Source: a bacterium
GTDB taxonomy: Bacteria; Zhuqueibacterota; Zhuqueibacteria; Residuimicrobiales; Residuimicrobiaceae
Length of the DNA: 64,000 bases
Reading direction: 5' to 3'
NCBI GenBank assembly: GCA_029565685.1
Contig: JAKQNR010000009.1
Location: 186,001 to 250,000 of the forward strand
The notes beneath the pieces are model-generated. The model worked only from the letters and a program-made list of their open reading frames with translations. It had not been told where the DNA came from and did no database searches. Shown here one piece after another: positions 37,644 to 45,450 of this stretch. A program made the position numbers and the translations under genes. The number at the start of each line of letters is the position of its first letter. Position 1 is the stretch's first letter.

Positions 37644-38093
37644 ATGAAGCAAATTCACGGTTACATACAAAAACGGCTTTTGCTCTATTGGGATCAAGAG
37701 TTGGACGCCAAACAGGCTGAGCGAGTCGCCCGGCATCTGCAACAGTGCGCGGCCTGCCGTAATTATGCCGGCCGGCTGCAGGCGGTCTACCGCCGCTCAA
37801 CGGTTGAACCGCCCCCTCTGCCCCCCTTTCTCTGGACTCGAATCAACAGCCGGCTCGAGGCACCGCCGGCGGCATCGTGGCGACAGAGGCTCAAGCCGGT
37901 GGCGGTTTTAGCCGTTCTGCTGCTGTGCATGTTCGCCGGCCATTATCTGGCCGACGCCCCGGCGGCCGACGGTCCGGCTGCGACGGTCAGCGAGGAACAG
38001 ATGATCTACAACGCTCTGGGGCTGAACATCACCGAGCCGTTGAGCGACTGGTCTCTGGCCGGCGCAGTGCAAACGCTGTACCTGGAACCATAG
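37644..38093 (+). CDS. Transmembrane zf-HC2 anti-sigma factor
   Basis: The 149-residue product has the zinc-finger anti-sigma motif HLQQCAACRNY near residue 30, which binds the partner sigma factor through a zinc-coordinating His-Cys-Cys set. One membrane helix follows (VAVLAVLLLCMFAGHYL, about residues 88-105), then a short periplasmic tail. This is the usual layout of ECF anti-sigma factors. The ATG at 37644 is preferred over a GTG at 37629, though neither has a strong ribosome-binding site. It directly follows the sigma factor gene and precedes the Spy/CnrR-like gene by 12 bases. Confidence 0.88.
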   Translation: MKQIHGYIQKRLLLYWDQELDAKQAERVARHLQQCAACRNYAGRLQAVYRRSTVEPPPLPPFLWTRINSRLEAPPAASWRQRLKPVAVLAVLLLCMFAGHYLADAPAADGPAATVSEEQMIYNALGLNITEPLSDWSLAGAVQTLYLEP

Positions 38094-38105
38094 GGAGGCG
38101 ATGCG

Positions 38106-38609
38106 GTGAAAAAAGGATTAATAATATCGCTGATTCTTCTGACCGTGGTCAACCTTTCCGCTCTGGCCACTTTAGTTTATCATCGCCTCGAATGCTGCAA
38201 ACCGGCCGTGCCATGCCCAGAGCATCTGCAATCCTGCTCCGGCCGGCTGCAGAAAACGCTCGAATTGACAGAAGCCCAACATAAGGAATTCCTGCGCCAG
38301 CAGAGCGTGTACCGCCAACAGACCGATCATCTGGCGGTTCAGCTGTACGACTGCCGCATGTCCCTCAGCCGTTGCCTGATGCACACCCCCGCGGATACGG
38401 CTCAGCTGCAGTCTCTACTCTGCCGCATGGATTCTTTGCAGAGCCTGTTGCATCGGGGCGTGGTGCGCCATCTGCTGGAACAGAAGAACTATCTATCTCC
38501 TCAACAACAGGAAAAGTTTTTTTCCATGATTCTCAAACAATGCACTCTAAATGCTAAATCATGCTGCAGCTCATCCATTGAACCGTTCACAAAGGAGAAT
38601 GAACCATGA
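38106..38609 (+). CDS. Cysteine-rich periplasmic Spy/CnrR-like heavy-metal resistance protein
   Basis: The 167-residue protein starts at a GTG with GAGG upstream. An N-terminal hydrophobic segment (LIISLILLTVVNLSALATLVY) exports or anchors it. Two LTxxQ-type motifs, LTEAQHKEFL and LSPQQQEKFF, bracket a helical hairpin as in Spy, CpxP and the metal sensor CnrX/Metal_resist family. Unusually for the family, ten cysteines are present (30, 31, 37, 44, 83, 90, 106, 146, 153, 154), including ECCKPAVPC and KSCCSSS. This suggests metal or thiol binding. The stop overlaps the start of the next gene (ATGA). It would be the periplasmic sensor or buffer of the anti-sigma system, by inference. Confidence 0.82.
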   Translation: MKKGLIISLILLTVVNLSALATLVYHRLECCKPAVPCPEHLQSCSGRLQKTLELTEAQHKEFLRQQSVYRQQTDHLAVQLYDCRMSLSRCLMHTPADTAQLQSLLCRMDSLQSLLHRGVVRHLLEQKNYLSPQQQEKFFSMILKQCTLNAKSCCSSSIEPFTKENEP

Positions 38610-38911
38610 AAAAACGCTTGTTGATTTTAGCTGTCATAGCGCTGGTGCTGGTCATCGCCGGCTCTATGATCTATACGCACTCCATCTCCGCCGGACCCTC
38701 GGCTGCGATCGCGGCGGACAAAGCGGTTGAGAAAGATTGCGCCAAAGACTGCCCGAACGCCAAACCCGGCTGCTGCGACAAGGCTAATGAAGCCAAGCCG
38801 GGGTGCTGCGACAAAGCCAAAGAGACCAAACCCGGTTGCTGCGACAAGGTCAAAGAGACCAAACCCGGTTGCTGCAACAAAAAGGCGCCTGCCGCAGGGG
38901 ATAAAAAGTAA
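38606..38911 (+). CDS. Membrane-anchored Cys-Cys repeat protein (metallothionein-like tail)
   Basis: The 101-residue protein has one hydrophobic N-terminal helix (LLILAVIALVLVIAGSMIY). A tail follows that contains four near-identical 11-residue units KPGCCDKxxEx, the last cut short as KPGCCNKK, preceded by KDCAKDCP. There are ten cysteines in about 50 residues, half as adjacent pairs, and the tail is otherwise lysine-rich. I know no named family with this repeat. A metal-binding or redox sink outside the cytoplasmic membrane is a reasonable inference from composition and from the neighbouring Spy/CnrR-like protein. Its start overlaps the stop of that gene, and a terminator follows 24 bases after its stop. 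Confidence 0.85.
   Translation: MKKRLLILAVIALVLVIAGSMIYTHSISAGPSAAIAADKAVEKDCAKDCPNAKPGCCDKANEAKPGCCDKAKETKPGCCDKVKETKPGCCNKKAPAAGDKK
38762..38884 (+). repeat. 33-base tandem repeats coding KPGCCDK units
   Basis: Units start at 38762, 38795 and 38828, with a shortened fourth at 38861. The first to third units differ at only a few bases. They lie in the reading frame of the Cys-Cys repeat protein, so copy number may vary between strains without shifting the frame. Confidence 0.85.
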
Positions 38912-38935
38912 TCCGCTGTCTGGAATAAAAAAAAA

Positions 38936-38959
38936 CCTCCACAGGGTGGAGGTTTTTTT
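38936..38959 (+). terminator. Strong Rho-independent terminator closing the ECF operon
   Basis: CCTCCAC (38936-38942) pairs perfectly with GTGGAGG (38946-38952) over a three-base loop, followed by seven T. A run of A precedes the stem, so it could also stop transcripts from the other strand. Confidence 0.9.
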
Positions 38960-38994
38960 ATTTCCTCAGCATTCACCACAAAAGGCGTTGACGC

Positions 38995-40236
38995 ATGATC
39001 TATAACGAGGCGATGACCTATCTGTTCGGCCTGGAACGGTTCGGATGGCAACTGGGGTTGGAGCGCATGCAGGCCCTGATGGCCGACCTGGGAAATCCTC
39101 ATCGCTCTTTGCGCGCCGTGCATGTGGCTGGAACGAACGGCAAGGGTTCGGTGTGCGCTATGATCGCCTCGGCTCTGTCCTGCAGCGGCGCCAGGACCGG
39201 GCTGTACACCTCCCCGCATCTGCTGAAAGCGGAGGAGCGCATTCGCATCGACGGCGCCGAGATCGCAGAGCCTGCCTTTGTCGCGCTGATCGACGAACTG
39301 CGGCCGCTTTTCGACAAGCACCAGTGCACTTTTTTTGAAGCGCTGACCGCCATGGCGTTTGTCCACTTTCAACGCCAACGGGTCGATGCGGCGGTGATCG
39401 AAGTGGGGTTGGGCGGCAGGCTGGATGCCACCAACATACTGCAGCCGCTGCTCACCGTGATCACTCAGATCGATTTCGACCACACTGATCATCTCGGGCG
39501 GACGCTGGAAGAGATCGCGGCAGAGAAGGCCGGAATCATCAAGCCCGGCACGCCCTGTGTGGCTGGACCGCTGCCGCCGGCCGCATCCCGGGTCATCTAT
39601 GCAAAAGGCGGCATCATTCCAGCGCGCCGGAACTGCCGCGTCTCCAGCTTGATGATGACGCCCATTGGCTCTTATTTCACTCTGACCGCGTCCGGAAAAA
39701 CGCTGGACCTGACCCTGCCCCTGGCCGGGCCGCATCAGGTGGCCAATGCCTGTGTGGCGGCACAGGCGTGCCTGAGCCTACAAATGGATCCGACGGCTGT
39801 GATCCGCGGCCTGAGAGAGGTGCAATGGCCGGGCCGGTTTCAGCGCTTATGCGACTCCCCTCTGACGATCCTCGATGTCGGCCACAACCTCTCGGGATTC
39901 CGTCGATTTCGCTGGATGATCGACCATTTTTATCCCGAAAAACGGGTCAACCTGGTACTGGGCGTGCTTAAAGACAAAGATTACACTGCCATGGTGCGCT
40001 GGCTGCCGAAACGGCTGCAGCGGGTTTTCGCCGTATCCCCCGCCTCCTCTCGGGCTCTGCCTGCTGACCAGCTGGCCGCTCTGATCAGCGCCGCACCGGC
40101 GCAAAGCTGCGGCTCCGTGGCTGAGGCGGTAGCCGGCGCCCGGAGCCAGACCGGTGCGAACGAAATGATCTGCATCCTGGGCTCCCATTTCCTGGCGGCC
40201 GAGGCGCTGTCCGCAACAAAACGCTTGACAAAATAA
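38995..40236 (+). CDS. folC: Bifunctional dihydrofolate synthase / folylpolyglutamate synthase
   Basis: FolC adds glutamate to dihydropteroate or folates in the cytoplasm. The 413-residue length fits the family. Visible are the P-loop VAGTNGKGSVCAMI (about residues 45-58), TGLYTSPHLLKAEERIRI, FFEALTAMAFVHF, AVIEVGLGGRLDATN and the later GPHQVANACVAAQ and WPGRFQRL. The usual ILDGAHN substrate motif is here ILDVGHN, a substitution worth noting. AAAGG lies 11 bases before the ATG. The gene follows the ECF operon terminator and starts a new run of housekeeping genes; its 3' end contains the promoter for the ABC ATPase gene. Confidence 0.95.
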   Translation: MIYNEAMTYLFGLERFGWQLGLERMQALMADLGNPHRSLRAVHVAGTNGKGSVCAMIASALSCSGARTGLYTSPHLLKAEERIRIDGAEIAEPAFVALIDELRPLFDKHQCTFFEALTAMAFVHFQRQRVDAAVIEVGLGGRLDATNILQPLLTVITQIDFDHTDHLGRTLEEIAAEKAGIIKPGTPCVAGPLPPAASRVIYAKGGIIPARRNCRVSSLMMTPIGSYFTLTASGKTLDLTLPLAGPHQVANACVAAQACLSLQMDPTAVIRGLREVQWPGRFQRLCDSPLTILDVGHNLSGFRRFRWMIDHFYPEKRVNLVLGVLKDKDYTAMVRWLPKRLQRVFAVSPASSRALPADQLAALISAAPAQSCGSVAEAVAGARSQTGANEMICILGSHFLAAEALSATKRLTK

Positions 40237-40253
40237 AAATTAATTGATAAATT
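40225..40253 (+). promoter_or_regulatory. Candidate promoter of the ABC ATPase gene, inside the folC 3' end
   Basis: A perfect TTGACA (40225-40230), 17 bases and TAAATT (40248-40253). The -35 box lies within the last folC codons. The predicted leader to the TTG at 40360 is about 100 bases. Confidence 0.55.
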
Positions 40254-40359
40254 CTATCACACGTGTTCCTGCAAAGCCTCTTAAACACTCCATAACCTTC
40301 TCCATGTATAACTGCGTTCGAGATGCTGACCATCACAACCTATTGGACTGGAGCGTTTC

Positions 40360-41454
40360 TTGGCAAGCGTTGAACTGAAGCAAGTGAGCAAGCTCTTTGA
40401 TAACAGCGTCAAAGCTGTGGACGCAGTGGATGTTTTTATCAAGGATAAAGAATTTGTCGTTCTCGTGGGTCCCTCGGGCTGCGGCAAATCGACCACCCTG
40501 CGCATGATAGCCGGCCTGGAAGAGATCACCTCCGGCGAAATCAAAATCGGCGATAAAGTCGTCAATCAGGTTGCTCCTAAAGATCGGGATATCGCCATGG
40601 TTTTTCAGAACTATGCGCTGTATCCCCATATGACGGTTTATGAGAACATGGCGTTCGGTCTCAAGCTGCGCAAGTATCCCAAACAGGAGATCGACACGCG
40701 GGTACGCGAAGCGGCGGAGATTTTGAGCATCAGCGGCCTGTTGCAGCGCAAACCCAAGGCGCTCTCCGGCGGCCAGCGGCAACGCGTGGCGGTCGGCCGA
40801 GCGATTGTGCGCAAGCCACAGGTTTTTCTTTTTGATGAACCCCTTTCCAATCTGGATGCCAAACTGCGCATTCAAATGCGCACCGAGATCTCCAAGCTGC
40901 ACTCCAGATTGGAAACCACTATGATTTATGTCACCCATGACCAAGTGGAAGCCATGACCATGGGCGACCGCATCGTGGTCATGCGCGATGGCCGCATTCA
41001 GCAGATCGATACACCGCTCAATCTCTACCATCGGCCGCAAAACAAATTTGTCGCCGGCTTTATCGGCAGCCCGGCGATGAATTTCATCGACGGCGAGCTG
41101 ATCAGGGAAAACGGGCTGTGCTTCAAGACCACCTACTGGACCTTGCCTGTGCCTGAAGGCGGACACCAACAAGCACTGGCTACCTATATCGGTCAGCCGG
41201 TGATCATGGGCATTCGACCGGAGGATCTTGCGGCAGCAGCGGGCGCCGCCGGCGTCTGCACTCTGACCTGCAAGGTCGATGTCGTCGAACCCATGGGCAA
41301 TGAGACGTTCATCTATCTCACTGCCGGCGCCGACACCCTCGTAGCCCGAATGTCGGCGACCACCCTGCCAGCGGTTTTTTCCAATTTCGCTGTGCATATC
41401 GATATGAATAGAGCTCACTTTTTCGACAAAAAAACGGAACAGGTCATCCGCTGA
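40360..41454 (+). CDS. ugpC: Sugar ABC transporter ATPase, UgpC/MsmX/MalK type
   Basis: This 364-residue ATPase powers carbohydrate import complexes. It has Walker A VGPSGCGKST, Q-loop FQNYALYPHMTVYENMAF, signature LSGGQRQRVAVGRAI, Walker B VFLFDEPLSNLD, the switch histidine in VTHDQVEAMT and a C-terminal TOBE-type regulatory region beginning near NKFVAGFIGSPAMNF. The start is a TTG with GGAG seven bases upstream. No permease or binding-protein gene is adjacent; the next gene is rho. Such orphan ATPases (MsmX is the model) often serve several sugar ABC importers encoded elsewhere. The symbol is given for the family rather than a proven ortholog. Confidence 0.9.
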   Translation: MASVELKQVSKLFDNSVKAVDAVDVFIKDKEFVVLVGPSGCGKSTTLRMIAGLEEITSGEIKIGDKVVNQVAPKDRDIAMVFQNYALYPHMTVYENMAFGLKLRKYPKQEIDTRVREAAEILSISGLLQRKPKALSGGQRQRVAVGRAIVRKPQVFLFDEPLSNLDAKLRIQMRTEISKLHSRLETTMIYVTHDQVEAMTMGDRIVVMRDGRIQQIDTPLNLYHRPQNKFVAGFIGSPAMNFIDGELIRENGLCFKTTYWTLPVPEGGHQQALATYIGQPVIMGIRPEDLAAAAGAAGVCTLTCKVDVVEPMGNETFIYLTAGADTLVARMSATTLPAVFSNFAVHIDMNRAHFFDKKTEQVIR

Positions 41455-41695
41455 CAACGCGCTCTTGCCTGAACCACTCTAATGTGATCATTCGAGATGC
41501 CGCCCAGCCCACCGGAGGGCAGGCCAACGCCGTCTGCATCAATCACAGCGCGGCGCAGGCACATCTCTCCCCTTTGGGTTCATCAGTCATACACCATCGT
41601 TCGATCAGTAGGATAGGGGCTTTCAAACCTTCTCGTCCGCCAGCTAACGCATAGGACAACATTTTTTTCAACTCCAACCATCAAAGAGGATTCTC

Positions 41696-42943
41696 ATGGA
41701 CATCGCAGAATTAAAAGGCAAAAAAATTGCCGAGCTCAACCAGCTTGCGCAGGATTTAGGCGTTTCCGGCTGCACCGGTTTGCGTAAATCAGAATTGATC
41801 TTTAAAATCCTGGAAGAACAAACCAAGAAGGAAGGCTTGATCTTTGCCGAGGGGGTGCTTGAAGTTCTGCCGGATGGCTATGGGTTTCTTCGCTCGCCCG
41901 ATTTTAACTATCTGCCCGGACCGGACGACATCTATGTCTCGCCTTCGCAGATCAAACGCTTCGGATTGCGCACCGGCGACACCGTCTCCGGTCAGATTCG
42001 GCCGCCCAAGGAGAACGAAAGGTTCTTCGCCCTGCTGAAAGTGGAGGCCGTCAATTTTGAGAACCCCGAAGAAGCCAAATCCAAAATCCTCTTCGACAAC
42101 CTGACGCCGCTCTATCCCAACCAACGCTTCAACCTGGAAACCACCAGCACCGAACTATCCATGCGCATCATGAACCTGCTCACCCCCCTGGGCAAAGGCC
42201 AGCGCGGTCTGATCGTGGCGCAGCCCAAGACCGGTAAAACCATGCTGCTGCAGAAAATCGCCAACGCCATCACCACCAACCATCCCGAGGTCAAGCTGAT
42301 CGTACTGTTGATCGATGAGCGGCCGGAAGAGGTGACCGACATGGAGCGGTCGGTCAAGGCCGAGGTGATCAGCTCGACGTTCGACGAACCGGCCGAGCGT
42401 CACGTTCAGGTTTCGGATATGGTGCTGGAAAAGGCGAAACGATTGACCGAATATGGACAGGATGTCTGCATCCTGCTGGACAGCATCACCCGTCTGGCGC
42501 GCGCCCATAACGCCGTGGTGCCGCATTCCGGCAAGATCCTCTCCGGCGGTGTGGATGCCAATGCCCTGCACCGGCCGAAGCGGTTCTTCGGCGCAGCGCG
42601 CAATATCGAAGAGGGCGGCAGCCTGACCATCATCGCCACCGCGTTGATCGATACGGGCAGCCGGATGGATGAGGTTATTTTTGAAGAATTTAAAGGTACG
42701 GGCAACATGGAGCTGGTTCTAGATCGCCGGCTATCGGATCGCCGCATCTACCCGGCCATCGACGTCAACCGCTCCAGCACCCGCAAGGAAGAGCTGCTGC
42801 TCGACGAAAAAGAGCTCAACCGGGTTTGGGTCCTGCGCAAGCTGCTGGCTGAACTGAACACCGTGGAGGCCATGGAGTTCCTGCTCAACAAGATCCACGG
42901 CACTCGGTCCAACAAAAGCTTTCTCGAATCGATGAGCATGTAA
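41696..42943 (+). CDS. rho: Transcription termination factor Rho
   Basis: Rho is the hexameric RNA translocase that ends many transcripts. The 415-residue protein has a Rho_N segment (residues 1-45), an RNA-binding cold-shock-like domain ([15 protein letters not shown]), the P-loop variant [38 protein letters not shown] and the C-terminal motor motifs [20 protein letters not shown] and [16 protein letters not shown] lies just before the ATG. The 240 bases upstream (41455-41695) show no clear promoter by eye; rho leaders are often autoregulated by Rho itself. It heads the conserved cluster rho, rpmE, DUF1385, prfA, prmC. Confidence 0.98.
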   Translation: MDIAELKGKKIAELNQLAQDLGVSGCTGLRKSELIFKILEEQTKKEGLIFAEGVLEVLPDGYGFLRSPDFNYLPGPDDIYVSPSQIKRFGLRTGDTVSGQIRPPKENERFFALLKVEAVNFENPEEAKSKILFDNLTPLYPNQRFNLETTSTELSMRIMNLLTPLGKGQRGLIVAQPKTGKTMLLQKIANAITTNHPEVKLIVLLIDERPEEVTDMERSVKAEVISSTFDEPAERHVQVSDMVLEKAKRLTEYGQDVCILLDSITRLARAHNAVVPHSGKILSGGVDANALHRPKRFFGAARNIEEGGSLTIIATALIDTGSRMDEVIFEEFKGTGNMELVLDRRLSDRRIYPAIDVNRSSTRKEELLLDEKELNRVWVLRKLLAELNTVEAMEFLLNKIHGTRSNKSFLESMSM

Positions 42944-42950
42944 GTTTTTC

Positions 42951-42979
42951 TTGCAAATATGGAAAAAAGTGCGTATCTT
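42951..42979 (+). promoter_or_regulatory. Candidate rpmE promoter inside a 7-base inverted repeat
   Basis: TTGCAA (42951-42956), 17 bases and TATCTT (42974-42979). The -35 box forms the left arm of CTTGCAA (42950-42956) and TTGCAAG (42985-42991), which flank the promoter symmetrically. Confidence 0.45.
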
Positions 42980-43021
42980 TAATATTGCAAGAAATAGCTC
43001 TGCTCTTAAAGGAGGTTTATT

Positions 43022-43243
43022 GTGAAACCGGGCATTCATCCCACTTATAATGTCAGCACCATCACCTGTGCGTGCGGCGCCACGTTCAAAACGCGCTCCA
43101 CGACCGGTGATCTGCATTTGGAAATTTGTTCCAGCTGCCATCCGTTTTTCACCGGCAAGCAGAAATTCATCGACACCGCCGGTCGGGTGGAAAAATTCCG
43201 CAAGAAATACGGCAAACAGGCGGCCGCGGAACCCAAGGCTTAG
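43022..43243 (+). CDS. rpmE: 50S ribosomal protein L31
   Basis: L31 sits in the central protuberance of the large ribosomal subunit. The 73-residue protein begins [20 protein letters not shown] and keeps all four cysteines expected in the zinc-binding form (C16, C18, C36, C39, with [17 protein letters not shown]). The start is a GTG preceded by a near-perfect ribosome-binding site AAAGGAGGT. It follows rho by 78 bases with its own candidate promoter and is followed by a strong terminator, so it can be expressed separately from both neighbours. Confidence 0.97.
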   Translation: MKPGIHPTYNVSTITCACGATFKTRSTTGDLHLEICSSCHPFFTGKQKFIDTAGRVEKFRKKYGKQAAAEPKA

Positions 43244-43263
43244 CTTTCGCTTTCTATACGGAA

Positions 43264-43311
43264 CGGAATAAATGCGCCCGGCGCCGGACGCGGTTTATTC
43301 CGTTTTTTTTT
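43264..43311 (+). terminator. Rho-independent terminator after rpmE
   Basis: CGGAATAAA (43264-43272) pairs perfectly with TTTATTCCG (43294-43302). GC-rich sequence lies in the loop, and a run of nine T follows (43303-43311). Confidence 0.85.
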
Positions 43312-43391
43312 AACTACAGGAAATCCGGGCCGCAGCGGCCGCGGACTTTCCCCGATACAGTGTGCAAGACAGACACAGACAAGGAACAACC

Positions 43392-44324
43392 ATGCAAGAA
43401 GAAAGTCTGGCGGTGGGCGGTCAGGCAGTGATCGAAGGCGTGATGATGCGCGGCCCCAACGGCATCGCCATCGCTGTGCGCCGGCCGGATGGCGAGATCG
43501 TTCTGAAAAACGACTCCTTCCAGCCCATCACCAAACGGATCAAATGGCTCAACATACCCATCCTGCGCGGCGCCATTCTTCTTATCGAGACCATGTACGT
43601 GGGCATGAAGGCGCTCACCTTTTCCAGCGATATCGCCATGGAAGCAGAAAAACAGAAAAACGGCGCAGCGGACAAGCCGCGGAACAAACGGCGCGATAAA
43701 ATCGAAACGGCTCTGACGGTGGTCTTTGCCCTGGCGCTGGGCATCGCGTTTTTTTTCTACCTGCCGTTGCTCCTTACCGGGCTGTTCGGCTTTGACTCCG
43801 GCTTTTGGTTCAACCTGGTGGACGGCCTCATCCGCATGGTCTTTTTTCTTGCCTATCTCTATCTCATTTCGCGCTGGAAAGAGATCCGCCGCGTATTCGA
43901 GTACCATGGGGCTGAACATAAATCTATTTTCGCCTACGAGAACCAGAAAGAGCTGGTGGTGGACAGCGCGCGGCCGTTCACTACACTGCACCCGCGCTGC
44001 GGCACCAGTTTTCTGCTCATCGTCATGGTGGTCTCCATCCTGGTGTTCATGTTCCTCGGCAAACCGGAGACCGTCGCTGAGCGGCTCGTGCGCCTGGCCT
44101 TTGTTCCGCTGATCGGCGGCCTTTCCTATGAATTGATCAAGCTGTCCGCCAAAGCTTACCGGTACCGGTTTTTCCGCCTGTTTCTTCTGCCCGGTCTGTG
44201 GCTGCAAAGGATCACCACGGTAGAGCCGGACGATCAGCAACTGGAGGTGGCGATGGTGGCGCTGAAATGCGCCCTTGGACAGGATCCGGCCGTGGGGCCG
44301 TCTAAAGTGGTGCTGGTTTCCTGA
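43392..44324 (+). CDS. DUF1385 membrane protein (YqhQ-like)
   Basis: The start at 43392 has AAGGA six bases upstream; the protein then begins MQEESLAVGGQAVIEGVMMRG, the family's diagnostic N-terminus. The 310-residue product has hydrophobic helices (FALALGIAFFFYLPLLLTGL, SFLLIVMVVSILVFMF, LAFVPLIGGLSYELIKL) and the conserved RVFEYHGAEHKSIFAYE and TTLHPRCGTSF segments. The cellular role of this family is not settled. It is commonly found beside prfA and prmC, as here (33 bases before prfA), which suggests conservation of the locus rather than a translation function. Confidence 0.9.
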   Translation: MQEESLAVGGQAVIEGVMMRGPNGIAIAVRRPDGEIVLKNDSFQPITKRIKWLNIPILRGAILLIETMYVGMKALTFSSDIAMEAEKQKNGAADKPRNKRRDKIETALTVVFALALGIAFFFYLPLLLTGLFGFDSGFWFNLVDGLIRMVFFLAYLYLISRWKEIRRVFEYHGAEHKSIFAYENQKELVVDSARPFTTLHPRCGTSFLLIVMVVSILVFMFLGKPETVAERLVRLAFVPLIGGLSYELIKLSAKAYRYRFFRLFLLPGLWLQRITTVEPDDQQLEVAMVALKCALGQDPAVGPSKVVLVS

Positions 44325-44357
44325 GCTCTCCCGGTGGGTAAATTGTAAGGATACGCT

Positions 44358-45428
44358 TTGATCGAACAACTGGAAAAAATCGTGCAACGGCATCAGGAGC
44401 TGACGCAAAAGCTCAGCGATCCGGAGACCATGAACAAGCCGGCGCTGTTCCGCGATCTGGCCAAAGAGGCCGCCGATTTAGCCGAAACCGTTCAGCTTTA
44501 CAGCGACTATAAAAAATGGCGCTCCGATCTGGAGAACGATAAAGCCATTATTCAAAACGAAACAGATTCGGATCTGCTGGAGTTGGCCAAGAGCGAGATG
44601 GCGGAGCTGGAGACGAAAATCGCCCTGGTGGAAGAACAGCTGAAAACCATGCTGATTCCCAAGGACCCGCAGGACAGCCGCAACGCGGTGGTGGAAATCC
44701 GCGCCGGCACCGGCGGCGATGAGGCCGGCCTCTTTGCCGGCGATCTGTTCCGCATGTATCAGCATTTTGCCGAAAAAAACGGCTGGAAATTGGAGGTGCT
44801 CTCCTCCAATGCCCAGGGGATCGGCGGCTTTCGCGAGGTGATCTTTTCCCTCACCGGCAAGGACGTGTTCGGCAAGATCAAATTTGAAGGCGGCGTGCAC
44901 CGAGTGCAGCGCGTGCCGGCCACAGAGGCCAACGGCCGCATTCACACCTCTGCCGCCACCGTGGCCGTGCTGCCCGAGGCGAAGGAGATCGACGTCGACA
45001 TCGATCCCAACGACCTGCGCATCGACGTCTTTCGCTCGTCCGGACCCGGCGGACAGAGCGTCAATACCACCGATTCAGCGGTGCGGGTGACCCACTTGCC
45101 CACGGGCATGGTGGTCTCATGCCAGGACGAAAAATCACAGCACAAGAACAAAGCCAAAGCGCTCAAGGTTTTGCGCGCCCGCTTGTACGACAAAGCCATG
45201 GAAGAGGAGCGCGCCAAACTCACGGCACAACGCCGTTCCATGGTCAGCACCGGCGACCGCAGCGCAAAAATTCGCACCTACAATTATCCGCAAAATCGGG
45301 TGACCGACCACCGGATCGGTCTGACCCTCTACCAGCTGGATCAGGTGCTGCAGGGCAAGATCGATGAATTTATCGAACAGCTGCAGCTCACTGAACGTGC
45401 GGAGCGGCTGGAAGCAATGAAACAATAA
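44358..45428 (+). CDS. prfA: Peptide chain release factor 1
   Basis: RF1 ends translation at UAA and UAG. The 356-residue protein has the PAT codon-recognition tripeptide in RVPATEANGRIHTS and the GGQ peptidyl-release loop in RSSGPGGQSVNTTDSAVR, both intact, plus the conserved EIRAGTGGDEAGLFAGDL. The start is a TTG with AAGG upstream. prmC, the enzyme that methylates the GGQ glutamine, follows 22 bases later, so modifier and target are co-expressed. Confidence 0.98.
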   Translation: MIEQLEKIVQRHQELTQKLSDPETMNKPALFRDLAKEAADLAETVQLYSDYKKWRSDLENDKAIIQNETDSDLLELAKSEMAELETKIALVEEQLKTMLIPKDPQDSRNAVVEIRAGTGGDEAGLFAGDLFRMYQHFAEKNGWKLEVLSSNAQGIGGFREVIFSLTGKDVFGKIKFEGGVHRVQRVPATEANGRIHTSAATVAVLPEAKEIDVDIDPNDLRIDVFRSSGPGGQSVNTTDSAVRVTHLPTGMVVSCQDEKSQHKNKAKALKVLRARLYDKAMEEERAKLTAQRRSMVSTGDRSAKIRTYNYPQNRVTDHRIGLTLYQLDQVLQGKIDEFIEQLQLTERAERLEAMKQ

Positions 45429-45450
45429 CCGCACGCCTGAAAGTGACGGT

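Noticed and set aside
38762..38884. The 33-base repeats as a CRISPR array
   Set aside because: The units are contiguous without spacers and lie in frame in a protein gene; no cas gene is near.
38671..39735. A 354-residue minus-strand open frame over the Cys-Cys repeat gene and folC
   Set aside because: It is the antisense shadow of two supported plus-strand genes and the terminator between them. Its repetitive end only mirrors the 33-base repeats. It has no ribosome-binding site.
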